A DNA stretch of 64,000 nt from Clostridium sp. (lineage in GTDB: Bacteria > Cyanobacteriota > Vampirovibrionia > Gastranaerophilales > Gastranaerophilaceae): positions 1-64,000 of the forward strand of contig JAHALR010000009.1 of NCBI GenBank assembly GCA_018362895.1. The letters are read 5' to 3'. This document shows, piece after piece, positions 1 to 8,553 of this stretch. The notes beneath the pieces were generated by a model that was not told where the DNA came from, ran no database searches, and saw only the letters and a list, made by a program, of their open reading frames with translations. How positions within the stretch are numbered: the first letter of the stretch is position 1; every line of letters starts with the position of its first letter. The position numbers were made by a program, and so were the translations under genes.

Positions 1-447
1 ATTTGTGATAATATTTCCAACTGAATCAAAGTCAATATTTTGGGCAGTTACTGTTCCATTTGTTGTTATATCTGAGCCGGAATTTATTACAGCACCAATT
101 GCAGCATCTATATCAGATGTAATTATATTTCCATTTGTTGTGGTTAGTAACACACTGCCTTCTGTTGAGGTGATTTTATCATTTGCTTCTATGCTGTTTT
201 GTGCTGTGATTGTTACATTATTTGTTCCAGTGATTTCATTAGTTGTTATATTTCCTGTTGATGAAAAAGTAACATCCTCGCCCGTAACAAGACTATTAGC
301 TGTGATATCTTTCTGAGAATCAAATCTAACAGAATCGCCATCGATTACTCCATTTGTGATAATATTTCCAACTGAATCAAAGTCAATATTTTGGGCAGTT
401 ACTGTTCCATTTGTTGTTATATCTGAGCCGGAATTTATTACAGCACC
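1..447 (-). pseudogene. TpsA adhesin, C-terminal continuation (partial, third frame segment)
   Basis: Read on the minus strand from 447 down to 1, this stretch is one open frame with no stop. It encodes the same kind of repeat as the adhesin to its right (glycine, asparagine, threonine and short hydrophobic beta-strand patterns such as GNIITN and ITAQNSIEAND). It runs off the left edge, so the true C terminus is not visible. Its frame equals that of the N-terminal 2382-codon segment but not that of the segment between them, so it is joined to the rest only if two frame breaks are undone. I infer that it is the continuation of the two-partner-secretion adhesin. Without a start of its own it would not be translated as the sequence stands. 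Confidence 0.7.
1..447. repeat. 96-bp perfect direct repeat inside tpsA (1-96 and 352-447)
   Basis: Bases 1-96 and 352-447 are identical, a period of 351 bp (117 codons). After 447 the right copy continues with the sequence found at 161 onward in the left copy (20 identical bases, then about 55 similar ones), so 64 bases (97-160) are missing from the right copy. These are adhesin repeat units. The deletion is not a multiple of three and creates the frame break at 438. Confidence 0.9.
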
Positions 448-1277
448 TCTGTTGAGGTGATTTTATCCCTTGCTTCTATGCTGTTTTGTGCAGTAATTGT
501 TACATCATTCATTCCTGTGATTTCGTTTGTTATTATATTTCCGTCTGAAAGAAGTTCAACATTATCACCAACAACAGAACCGTCTGTTTGTATTTTAGAA
601 TCAGCATCATACAAAATATCTGCTGAAGAAATATTTCCGGTTGTTGTAATTTCACTGCCGGTCAATGTGATATTGTTCTCAGCTGTTATATTATTTGCAG
701 TAATATTTCCAGCTGCGCTGTAATCCACATTTTTAGCAGCAACAGATGAATTTGTGACTATATCCTCAACAGAATTAATACTAATTTCATTTCCGGCTGT
801 AATATTATCCTTTGCAATTACTGAACCTGAAGATCCCGTTGTTTTTATGTTTGCATTATTTAAAGCTGAAATATTTCCTGTATTCAAATTGTTGTCAACA
901 CTACCGATATATATATTTTCAGCCTGTGCATTAACTTTTCCGTCACCTTTTGTAAAGATATTAATGAATCTATCTAATAATCCTATATCTTTCTTAGCAT
1001 TAAGAGTGATTTGTCCGTCAGAATTTAAAACAACATTATCGCCATTTTGGAGAATATTTCTTTGAGATGTAATATTTATGTTTGCCTGATTCTCAGTTCT
1101 GATTTCATCATTCAAGATTATGTCATTTTCTGATGCATTGTTTGTAATCTCGATATTACCATTATTCGAAGAAAGTTTTTTCAAAGAAATATCACCACTC
1201 GAATTATTTGTCACAACAATTGAACCGTCACCGGTACTATTAACATTTCCGTCAGTTTGGATTAGCATTAAGGACAA
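438..1277 (-). pseudogene. TpsA adhesin, middle fragment in a shifted frame
   Basis: An open frame of about 279 codons continues the filamentous-haemagglutinin-type repeats in a frame shifted relative to the main adhesin ORF. The first usable codon is TTG at 1277, inside the end of the upstream ORF, with no ribosome site, so this is not an independent gene. Its repeats (GDGSIVVTNN, SGDISLKKLSS) match an earlier repeat of the same protein (SGNILVTNN, NDISLKKLTT), which shows it was once continuous. It ends at a TAA created where a 64-nt block is missing relative to the neighbouring repeat copy. It could be a decayed gene end, repeat-mediated deletion, or an assembly artefact. Confidence 0.7.
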
Positions 1278-4200
1278 TATTACCTGATGCTGTGATATTT
1301 TTTTGAATTTCTAAATTTTCAGCACTATCGAGTTTTACACTGCCTCCATTTGTTGTCAAATCATTATCAAGATAGATTTTTCCACTTTCTGTTGTTGAAA
1401 GATTTATATTTTGACCAGCTTCAATTGTACCAAAATGAATATCCTGAGCATTACTGTTAAGATTAACCGAACCCTGTGCAGCAGAAGCATCCACCTTATT
1501 GTCCGGTAGAACCTTTAAATTAATATAGTTATTTGATTTTCCTATATCTCCGGTTACACTAACCAGTCTAACATCTGCTCCGGCAGATATTGCATCACCG
1601 ACAAAGTTTTGAATAATATCCCTGTTTGCCTCAATGAATATATCTCCGTTATTTGTAGTTGAGATTGTTGTATTGAGTATTACATCACCACCGACAGCAC
1701 TGTTTATAACATCAATTCCACCGCTTTTTGATAAAACATCTTTTATTGATATATCGCCGGCATTATAATTTTGTATCAATACCTTTCCAGAACCTGAAGA
1801 TTGAATCAATCCGTCTGATTGTATTATACCGTCATTCGCAACAAGAATAACATTCCCGTTTGCAGTTATATTGTTAGCAATTTCCAAATCCTGTGCACTG
1901 TTTAATCTTATATAGCCTGTATCAGTAACAAGGTCATTTGAAACAGTAATTTTTCCGCTTTGTGTGGTTGTAAGATCAATATTATTTTTTGCAGTTATAT
2001 TATCAGTTACAATATTGCTTTTTACACCATTGATAATAACAGAACCTTCTGCTGCTGAAGCAGCAATTGTTCCACCAGCTGTTAAATCAATAGCATTCGC
2101 CTCAGTTCCTGTGCCGGCAGCTTCGCCAATGTCGCCATGTTGAGCTACCAAAATTACATCAGTTACTGCTTCAATAGACTTTTCCAAAGCTCCATTTTGA
2201 TAAATATTTTTATCAGCTATTACAGAAACTTCATTACCTTTTACCAGACCATTTAAGATTACAGATTTATCTGTTGCTGTTGATTTGAGTATAACATCAT
2301 CAGTTGCGGTAATATTTCCTAATGCAAGGTCTTTATCAGGACTTTCTACGTAGAATTTCTGTCCTGAACCGCTGACATTTCCGTCTGTTGAAACTTTAAT
2401 AAACTTGACATCTTCACCGTCAAGCTTACCGACATTCCCTTTGGCATTTAGCATTATATCGCCTGATGAGATAAGCGCTGTTGAATCAAAAGTTTGTTCA
2501 ATATTACCTTGAGAACCTATCGTAATTGTGCCTTGAGCACCGGAGGTAACAACATCATTCAAAATAACATTCGCATTAAGGGCATTATTTGTTATATTAA
2601 TATTACCATCAGCTGTTGTAAGTTTTTTCAGAGAAATATCGTTTCTTTCATTATTTGTAACAAGGATATTTCCACTTCCTGTGCTTCCTATATTTCCATC
2701 CGTTTGAGAAATACCGTTTTGCGCCTCGAGAATAACATCTCCCTTGGCCTGTATGTTATTTGAAATAACAAGATCTTCCGCACTATCTAACCTAATATAA
2801 CCGGTATCAGTAATCAGGTCATTTGTTACAGTAATTTTTCCACTTGTTGTTGTAGTCAAATCAATATCATTTTTAGCAGTAATATTGTCTGTTTGAATAT
2901 TACTTTCTACACCGTTAATAATAACAGAACCCTGTGAAGCCGAAGCTGTAATTCTTCCACCTGCTGACAGGTCGATTGCGTTCGCAGTAACTGTTTCGGT
3001 TTTTGGCTCTCCGATATTTCCGTTCAAGGCTGTGAGAGAAACATCCGTTGAAGATTCAATTGCTTTTTCTAAGGTTGAATCCTGTTGAATATTTTTATTT
3101 GCAATAATTTCAACATCATTCGCTTTTGCAAGACCATTTAAAATCACAGATGCATCAGCGCCAGAAGCATTTAAATATATTTTACCCTGAGAATTGATTA
3201 CACCTGTTTTTAAATCTTTTTCCAGACTTTCCACATAAAAATTCTCAGCATCTCCTGAAACATTGCCGTCAGCTGAAACTTTTATTGAATCAATAGAAGA
3301 ACCTGAATTGCTTCCAACATTACCAAGCGCATTGAGAATTATAGTACCAGATGAAATTAATGATGTTTCATCTGAAGCCTGCTCAATGTTTTCTACTGAA
3401 TTTAATGTAAGATTTCCACCTGTAATTGTATCTTTTATATTTATATTTCCTGATGAGCCTGTTGTTTTCAAAGATACATTGTCTTTCGCTGAAATACTTC
3501 CAAGATTCAAGTCTTTATCAGCAGTTTGTACATATATAGAACCGTTTTCAGCATCAGCTGTAAGAAGTCCGTCTGTGTTTTCAATATTTATTTTTATATT
3601 ATCTGTATCAGACTTACCTATACTTCCTGTCTTGCTTGAAAGGTGTATAGAATTTTGTGCTGATATGCCTGAGTCAGTTCCTGTTTGTGACAGATTTCTA
3701 CCCGAATTAATTGTAACAACACCATTTGTGGTATCAGAAGAAAGAGCAGTCAATTTTCCTGTAAGACTGATATCACCTGTTGAATTTTCTGCGGAAATAG
3801 TTATATTCCCGTCTGAAGCAGTAACATTTTTCAAAATAATATCACCACTAGCCGCATTTGTAATATTAACATTACCAGTGGCAGAAGACATTTCACCTGC
3901 GGTATGCTTAATTCCGGTTTGGGCTTTAAGATTTACATCATTTAATGCTGAAACTTTATTGTTAAGAATAATATTTTTTGAACTATCTATATTAATAGAA
4001 CCGTTGTCAGCCTGAAGAGTACTGTTAGTTGTAATTTGACCTGCATTTCCGCTTGAAGATAAATTTATGTCACCGGCTGATATAATATTTCCAAAAGTAA
4101 TGTTTTTATTTACACTGTTTATATTAATTTCGCCTTTAGAAGCAGAAGCCGTAACAATGCCACCAGAAGCAACATCCAGCCTGTTAGGCAAATTGCCCGT

Positions 4201-7200
4201 TCCACTTGAAGAGCCTATATTTCCGTTTTGGGCAGTAAGATTTATATTACCCGTAGCATTAATTGCAAGATCAAGAGCTTCATCTTGCATAATGCTATCA
4301 ACAGCATTTATAACAACATTTTGTCCGGAGATTAATCCCGTTGCCGTTAAAGCTCCTGATGCACCTGTGGTCTTAATATTAACGTCACGGCTGGCAGTAA
4401 TAGTTCCTGTATTAATATCCATATCAGGACTTTCCAGATAAATTCCACGTCCTGTTGAATTTACCTTTCCGCCACTGTTAACTTTAAGTGCACTATCGGC
4501 TGCACCGGTATCAAAATTACTGGAAAGATTTATATTATTTCCTGCTTTTAATATAGCTTCAGCACTATTTTGTACGATATAAGTATTTGATTTAACAGTT
4601 ATGTCACCATTTTGTGCATTAACTTCATCGTTAAACTTTACATTTCCGTTATTCGTTGAACTGGAAATTGTAATATCTCCATTTTGATTGATAACTCTTC
4701 CTATATTAGATTCACCAACTGTATTTGTAATATTTATGTTCCCTGAATCTGTATTTATGATAGAAGATCCTGCATTCTGATTAATTCCCGTACCGGAAGC
4801 AATATCTATGCCTTTGGAAGCCTGAATTGAAGCTCCGCTATTAATTGTGAGTTTATTGGAATCAGTTCTGACATTATCAGATTTTATTGAAACTTTACCT
4901 GTACTGTTAATATTATTGATATTTACAACACCCTTGCCTTGACCTGAAGAAGCACCTGCATTGATTATATTAATATTGCCTATGCCATCGCCGGTACCGG
5001 TTGTCGTCAAGGTAGAATTTGACTGCTGGTTTATTCCATTCGCACCTTTTATTTCAATATAATTTTTTGCTGTCAAATTTTTATCAAGGTTAAAAAGTCC
5101 ATTGCTATCAATATAGATGCTTCCGTCTGAAGCAGTAATGCCATCAGACTTTTCAATAATAACAGTTTTGTCCGAAGCAAGCCCTATATCTTTTCCAAAA
5201 ACAATTTCACTGTCATCAGTAAGTTTCAAGTCACTACCGATAGCTTTCAAATAAACACTACCTTCAGCAGCTTTCGCCGAAATGGGACTTTGGGTTTGCA
5301 TGGTAATAAATCTTGTATCTGTACCTATCGAACCCTCAATTGACTCTAATGAAACATTTCCACCGGCAATAATAGCTTTTTCAATACTCTCATTTTGAAC
5401 AATATCGTTCTGGGCAGAAATCGAAACCTTTCCTGAATTTGTTGTATAAACTCCATTCAGGTTTATTTTACCCGAATCATCCGATGCAACCGCAGAATTT
5501 GTTACTTCTATATCTGAGCCGTTATTTGTAATAGTTGTTGTATTTATATTACCTGAATCAGTATTGTCTAATTTAATTGAGCCGGAAGTATTATTAATCA
5601 AAGAAGAAGAATCACCCTGATTAATACCTTCTTTTGCTGTAATTTGCATTCCGCCTGATGAAGTTATATTACTGTTAATATCAATATCTTTTACAGAATT
5701 TATAGTGATTTTTTCTCCCGAAACAGAATCATTAAACGTAATATTTCCACCAGGGACCGGCACTGAAGAAGCTGTCGTACTTAATGAAATGTTATTTTTT
5801 GCTTGAACTGAGCCAAAAGTAACATCCTTATCGGGACTTGAAACATTTATATTTCCGCCAATAAGAGACACAGTACCTTCAGAATTTAAGGCAATGCTTT
5901 GTTCTTGAGTAGTCTCACCTGCTAACTTTCCTATGTCTCCATTTTCAGATGTAACAAGATTAATATCACCTTTTGCATCAAGTGATTTTCCTGAAATTGT
6001 CTGTGTAATATCGCCATTGGCTGAAATGTTTATTCCGCCTTCTGTACTTTGAACAAGATTATTTAATGTCACAGAATCTGCATCTATTTGAATACCATTC
6101 TTAGCAGTAATTGAGTTCAAATTCGCAAGATTAGCCGCTGAAATTTTTACTGATTCTGAAGAGTTAACTCCATTTGCGGTAATAGAGCCTGTTTGAACAA
6201 TATTATTCTGAGAAGAAATATCAACATAACCGTTGTCCGCCTGAAGATTTCCATTAATGTTGACATTTCCTGCAAGCTCAGGATCAGTTGTTTCATCAAT
6301 AGCATTTTTAATTACAATATTACCGTTTGCATTTGTTATATTGCTGATTGAAATATCACCTTTGCCCTGATTTATAATATTTGCATCTGCTCCGGCACCG
6401 TTTATAGATATAGTCGAGCCGTTTTGTTGTAATATTCCGCCTTTAGACAGAACTGTGACATCTTTTACAGAAGAAATATTTTGTTTTAATGTTACACTTC
6501 CTTCTTCTGCTTTATTATCAATCGTTATTTCACCATTTGAAGAACTAACATTACCAACAATCAGATCACCCTGAGTATTGTTTGTCATTGAAATATTGCC
6601 GTTTGCAGTAGAAGAAATATAAGAAGAATCAGTTTGTTCAATACCTGCATTTGACGAGATATTTATGTCTCCTGTGGCTTCAAGCCTTTGAGAAATTGTA
6701 AGCTTTTCACCTTCCGCTTGATTTTCGATATTAATATCACCATCATAATTCGTAATATTACCAACATTAATAGCACCAGATGCACCATTATTAATATCAA
6801 TGTTACCTGAACCTGTGCTTGTAATAGAACCGGATTGCTGATTTATTCCTTCTTCCGCACGGAGATTAATTTCACCGCCCACTTCAATATTATCTTTTAT
6901 AGAAATATCTTTTTTACTTTGAGCATCAAGAGTAGAAACACCTGATATATTTCCGAGTGTCAATGTTGAATTATTACTGTTTAGATGAGAAATTCCCCTG
7001 ACAGAAGATATATCAACAGCCCCGTCAACGTCCAGATTTAATGCTTGTGATTGTGAACCGATACTCATCGAAGGACCATACGTTCTTATACTAAGAGTTC
7101 CCCCGTTTTTTGTCTGTAAGGCATCAAATGTATCATCTGCTTGCAAAATATTACCTGAAGTGCTTGATACATTAATACTTCCATCTTCTGCCGTTACCGT

Positions 7201-8400
7201 ATTTTGGAAAGTCAAATCCGAATTTGTTGCAGCTTTAATTTCTATATTTCCATTTTTATTTATAACCCTTCCTAACTTTGCTGCACCATCAATGTTAATT
7301 GTTCCACCATCTGTACTCGTTGTGACAGTATCTTTTGTCTGATTATAGATGTCAGCTTTTATATTTATATTTTTTCCGGCAGTAACATCAGCCTCTTGTG
7401 CAATATTAGCCATAGCTTTGATATTTACATTTCCAAGAGCGGTAACATCCTGTTCAATAAGAACTGTCCCCGTACCGGACTGAGCAGCATCATTTCCTAT
7501 ATTAACATCACCGTTTGCATATATTTTTGAACCTGAAGTTATTACACCAATATCCCCGACCTTTGGTGTATCTATTGTAATATCACCTGATGACTGAATT
7601 ATATGGGCAGAACCATCGCTTACACCACTGGTGTTTACACTATTCGCTACTATACTGATATTTCCAGCACCTTCAGTCATATAAGCCGAGTCAACTATTC
7701 CACTCTCATTTACAATATCGCTCATTTTAAAGCCTTGAAGTCTGGATTTATCAAATCCGTTTTCATTGAATCCGGCAACAATATCTGCATTTTTATTTAT
7801 TGTAACAGAGCGACCGTCAGCTATATTTATAGAGTCTTTCGCAAAAATTTTACCATCAATTCTTGTTGAAGAACTTGTGCTGTTAGACAACAAAGAAGTT
7901 ATATCCGACAAATTTGTAGTTCCAAGAACCCTGTTATAGTCAGTAAGAGAAGGAGTTATAGTTTGAAGGCTGCCAACATTCATAATACCTGAAGATCCGA
8001 CAATTAATCCACCAGGAGAAACAAAAATCACATCACCGCCAATATTCCCACCTTTTAGCGCATTAAATATACCGTATATGCTAACCTGATTGTTAACCAT
8101 ATTGACGTACCTGTTAGCACCTTCAGCAAATATCAAATTTGCAGTACCGCCTTGACCAACCTGAAACTGGTCAAAATGATGAAAGCCTGTGCCATTGTTT
8201 ATCGTACCGCCTGTAATATTTGTATTATTGGATGTTCCCCCTTCAATTTGAGTACCATAATTGCCTCCGGGAGTAATATTGTTATTTGCGTAGGACTGCT
8301 GTACTCCAAAGAGAAAAACAGTAAATGATAATGCCAAAGATTTTTTAAAAAGTTCCAAAAAATCCACATCATTATTTTGCACTTTATTTGTCTTTTTCAT
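1252..8400 (-). CDS. Two-partner-secretion filamentous adhesin (TpsA, FHA-like), 3' end frameshifted
   Basis: This 2382-residue surface or secreted adhesin belongs to the filamentous haemagglutinin family. A long signal peptide (basic start, hydrophobic core about residues 20-33, likely cleavage after SYA at 36-38) precedes a TPS secretion domain at about 40-300, with the beta-strand pattern FHHFDQFQVGQGGTANLIF and the conserved-type element SPGGLIVGSSGIMNVGSL. The rest is several dozen degenerate repeats of the form GDINISSNAGIQQ, expected to fold as a right-handed beta-helix. The ATG at 8400 has an AGGGG site upstream. The divergent neighbour is its TpsB transporter. The ORF stops at 1252 inside a repeat, and homologous repeats continue in another frame, so the encoded protein is probably truncated or the assembly is wrong here. 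The target is unknown; a role in host or cell adhesion is a family-based inference. Confidence 0.88.
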   Translation of the reverse strand: MKKTNKVQNNDVDFLELFKKSLALSFTVFLFGVQQSYANNNITPGGNYGTQIEGGTSNNTNITGGTINNGTGFHHFDQFQVGQGGTANLIFAEGANRYVNMVNNQVSIYGIFNALKGGNIGGDVIFVSPGGLIVGSSGIMNVGSLQTITPSLTDYNRVLGTTNLSDITSLLSNSTSSSTRIDGKIFAKDSINIADGRSVTINKNADIVAGFNENGFDKSRLQGFKMSDIVNESGIVDSAYMTEGAGNISIVANSVNTSGVSDGSAHIIQSSGDITIDTPKVGDIGVITSGSKIYANGDVNIGNDAAQSGTGTVLIEQDVTALGNVNIKAMANIAQEADVTAGKNINIKADIYNQTKDTVTTSTDGGTINIDGAAKLGRVINKNGNIEIKAATNSDLTFQNTVTAEDGSINVSSTSGNILQADDTFDALQTKNGGTLSIRTYGPSMSIGSQSQALNLDVDGAVDISSVRGISHLNSNNSTLTLGNISGVSTLDAQSKKDISIKDNIEVGGEINLRAEEGINQQSGSITSTGSGNIDINNGASGAINVGNITNYDGDINIENQAEGEKLTISQRLEATGDINISSNAGIEQTDSSYISSTANGNISMTNNTQGDLIVGNVSSSNGEITIDNKAEEGSVTLKQNISSVKDVTVLSKGGILQQNGSTISINGAGADANIINQGKGDISISNITNANGNIVIKNAIDETTDPELAGNVNINGNLQADNGYVDISSQNNIVQTGSITANGVNSSESVKISAANLANLNSITAKNGIQIDADSVTLNNLVQSTEGGINISANGDITQTISGKSLDAKGDINLVTSENGDIGKLAGETTQEQSIALNSEGTVSLIGGNINVSSPDKDVTFGSVQAKNNISLSTTASSVPVPGGNITFNDSVSGEKITINSVKDIDINSNITSSGGMQITAKEGINQGDSSSLINNTSGSIKLDNTDSGNINTTTITNNGSDIEVTNSAVASDDSGKINLNGVYTTNSGKVSISAQNDIVQNESIEKAIIAGGNVSLESIEGSIGTDTRFITMQTQSPISAKAAEGSVYLKAIGSDLKLTDDSEIVFGKDIGLASDKTVIIEKSDGITASDGSIYIDSNGLFNLDKNLTAKNYIEIKGANGINQQSNSTLTTTGTGDGIGNINIINAGASSGQGKGVVNINNINSTGKVSIKSDNVRTDSNKLTINSGASIQASKGIDIASGTGINQNAGSSIINTDSGNINITNTVGESNIGRVINQNGDITISSSTNNGNVKFNDEVNAQNGDITVKSNTYIVQNSAEAILKAGNNINLSSNFDTGAADSALKVNSGGKVNSTGRGIYLESPDMDINTGTITASRDVNIKTTGASGALTATGLISGQNVVINAVDSIMQDEALDLAINATGNINLTAQNGNIGSSSGTGNLPNRLDVASGGIVTASASKGEININSVNKNITFGNIISAGDINLSSSGNAGQITTNSTLQADNGSINIDSSKNIILNNKVSALNDVNLKAQTGIKHTAGEMSSATGNVNITNAASGDIILKNVTASDGNITISAENSTGDISLTGKLTALSSDTTNGVVTINSGRNLSQTGTDSGISAQNSIHLSSKTGSIGKSDTDNIKINIENTDGLLTADAENGSIYVQTADKDLNLGSISAKDNVSLKTTGSSGNINIKDTITGGNLTLNSVENIEQASDETSLISSGTIILNALGNVGSNSGSSIDSIKVSADGNVSGDAENFYVESLEKDLKTGVINSQGKIYLNASGADASVILNGLAKANDVEIIANKNIQQDSTLEKAIESSTDVSLTALNGNIGEPKTETVTANAIDLSAGGRITASASQGSVIINGVESNIQTDNITAKNDIDLTTTTSGKITVTNDLITDTGYIRLDSAEDLVISNNIQAKGDVILEAQNGISQTDGNIGSTGSGNILVTNNERNDISLKKLTTADGNINITNNALNANVILNDVVTSGAQGTITIGSQGNIEQTFDSTALISSGDIMLNAKGNVGKLDGEDVKFIKVSTDGNVSGSGQKFYVESPDKDLALGNITATDDVILKSTATDKSVILNGLVKGNEVSVIADKNIYQNGALEKSIEAVTDVILVAQHGDIGEAAGTGTEANAIDLTAGGTIAASAAEGSVIINGVKSNIVTDNITAKNNIDLTTTQSGKITVSNDLVTDTGYIRLNSAQDLEIANNITANGNVILVANDGIIQSDGLIQSSGSGKVLIQNYNAGDISIKDVLSKSGGIDVINSAVGGDVILNTTISTTNNGDIFIEANRDIIQNFVGDAISAGADVRLVSVTGDIGKSNNYINLKVLPDNKVDASAAQGSVNLNSNAQDIHFGTIEAGQNINLSTTESGKIYLDNDLTTNGGSVKLDSAENLEIQKNITASGNIVLNANPN
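1871..2985. repeat. Long-period repeat modules in tpsA, spaced 885 bp
   Basis: The blocks at about 1871-2100 and 2756-2985 are clearly homologous and colinear, with the same length and an offset of 885 bp (295 codons). Both encode the pattern SVIINGV, NITAKN, IDLTTT, TDTGYIRL. The intervening sequence is also related module for module. This suggests the adhesin grew by in-frame duplication of roughly 295-residue modules on top of its short beta-helix repeats. I aligned this by eye and give no identity value. Confidence 0.7.
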
Positions 8401-8497
8401 ACAAAGCCCCTAGACTAACCTATTAGTATAATCATAACCCAATTTATATATACAGTAAATAATTTGTCTCATTTCATAAAGTTATTTATACATTTTA

Positions 8498-8527
8498 TTG
8501 ACTTTGTATTTTAACATCATATATATT
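8498..8527 (+). promoter_or_regulatory. Probable sigma70-type promoter of tpsB
   Basis: TTGACT at 8498-8503 and TATATT at 8522-8527 are separated by 18 bp and lie 26 bp before the tpsB ATG. This is in the 153-bp divergent region shared with tpsA, which holds only promoter-type AT-rich sequence. Confidence 0.5.
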
Positions 8528-8553
8528 TATTATTACGTAGGAATTGAGTTAGG

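Noticed and set aside
438..1277. Programmed ribosomal frameshifting as the cause of the tpsA break
   Set aside because: No slippery heptamer or stimulatory structure is evident at 1252-1277, and the repeat comparison shows missing bases rather than a slip site.
3263..4015. A 250-codon plus-strand ORF and several smaller ones opposite tpsA
   Set aside because: They mirror the low-complexity repeats on the minus strand, lack ribosome sites and show no recognisable protein pattern.
1252..8400. Regular short repeats that could be taken for a CRISPR array
   Set aside because: They are degenerate protein repeats in one reading frame with no constant spacer length; no cas genes are present.
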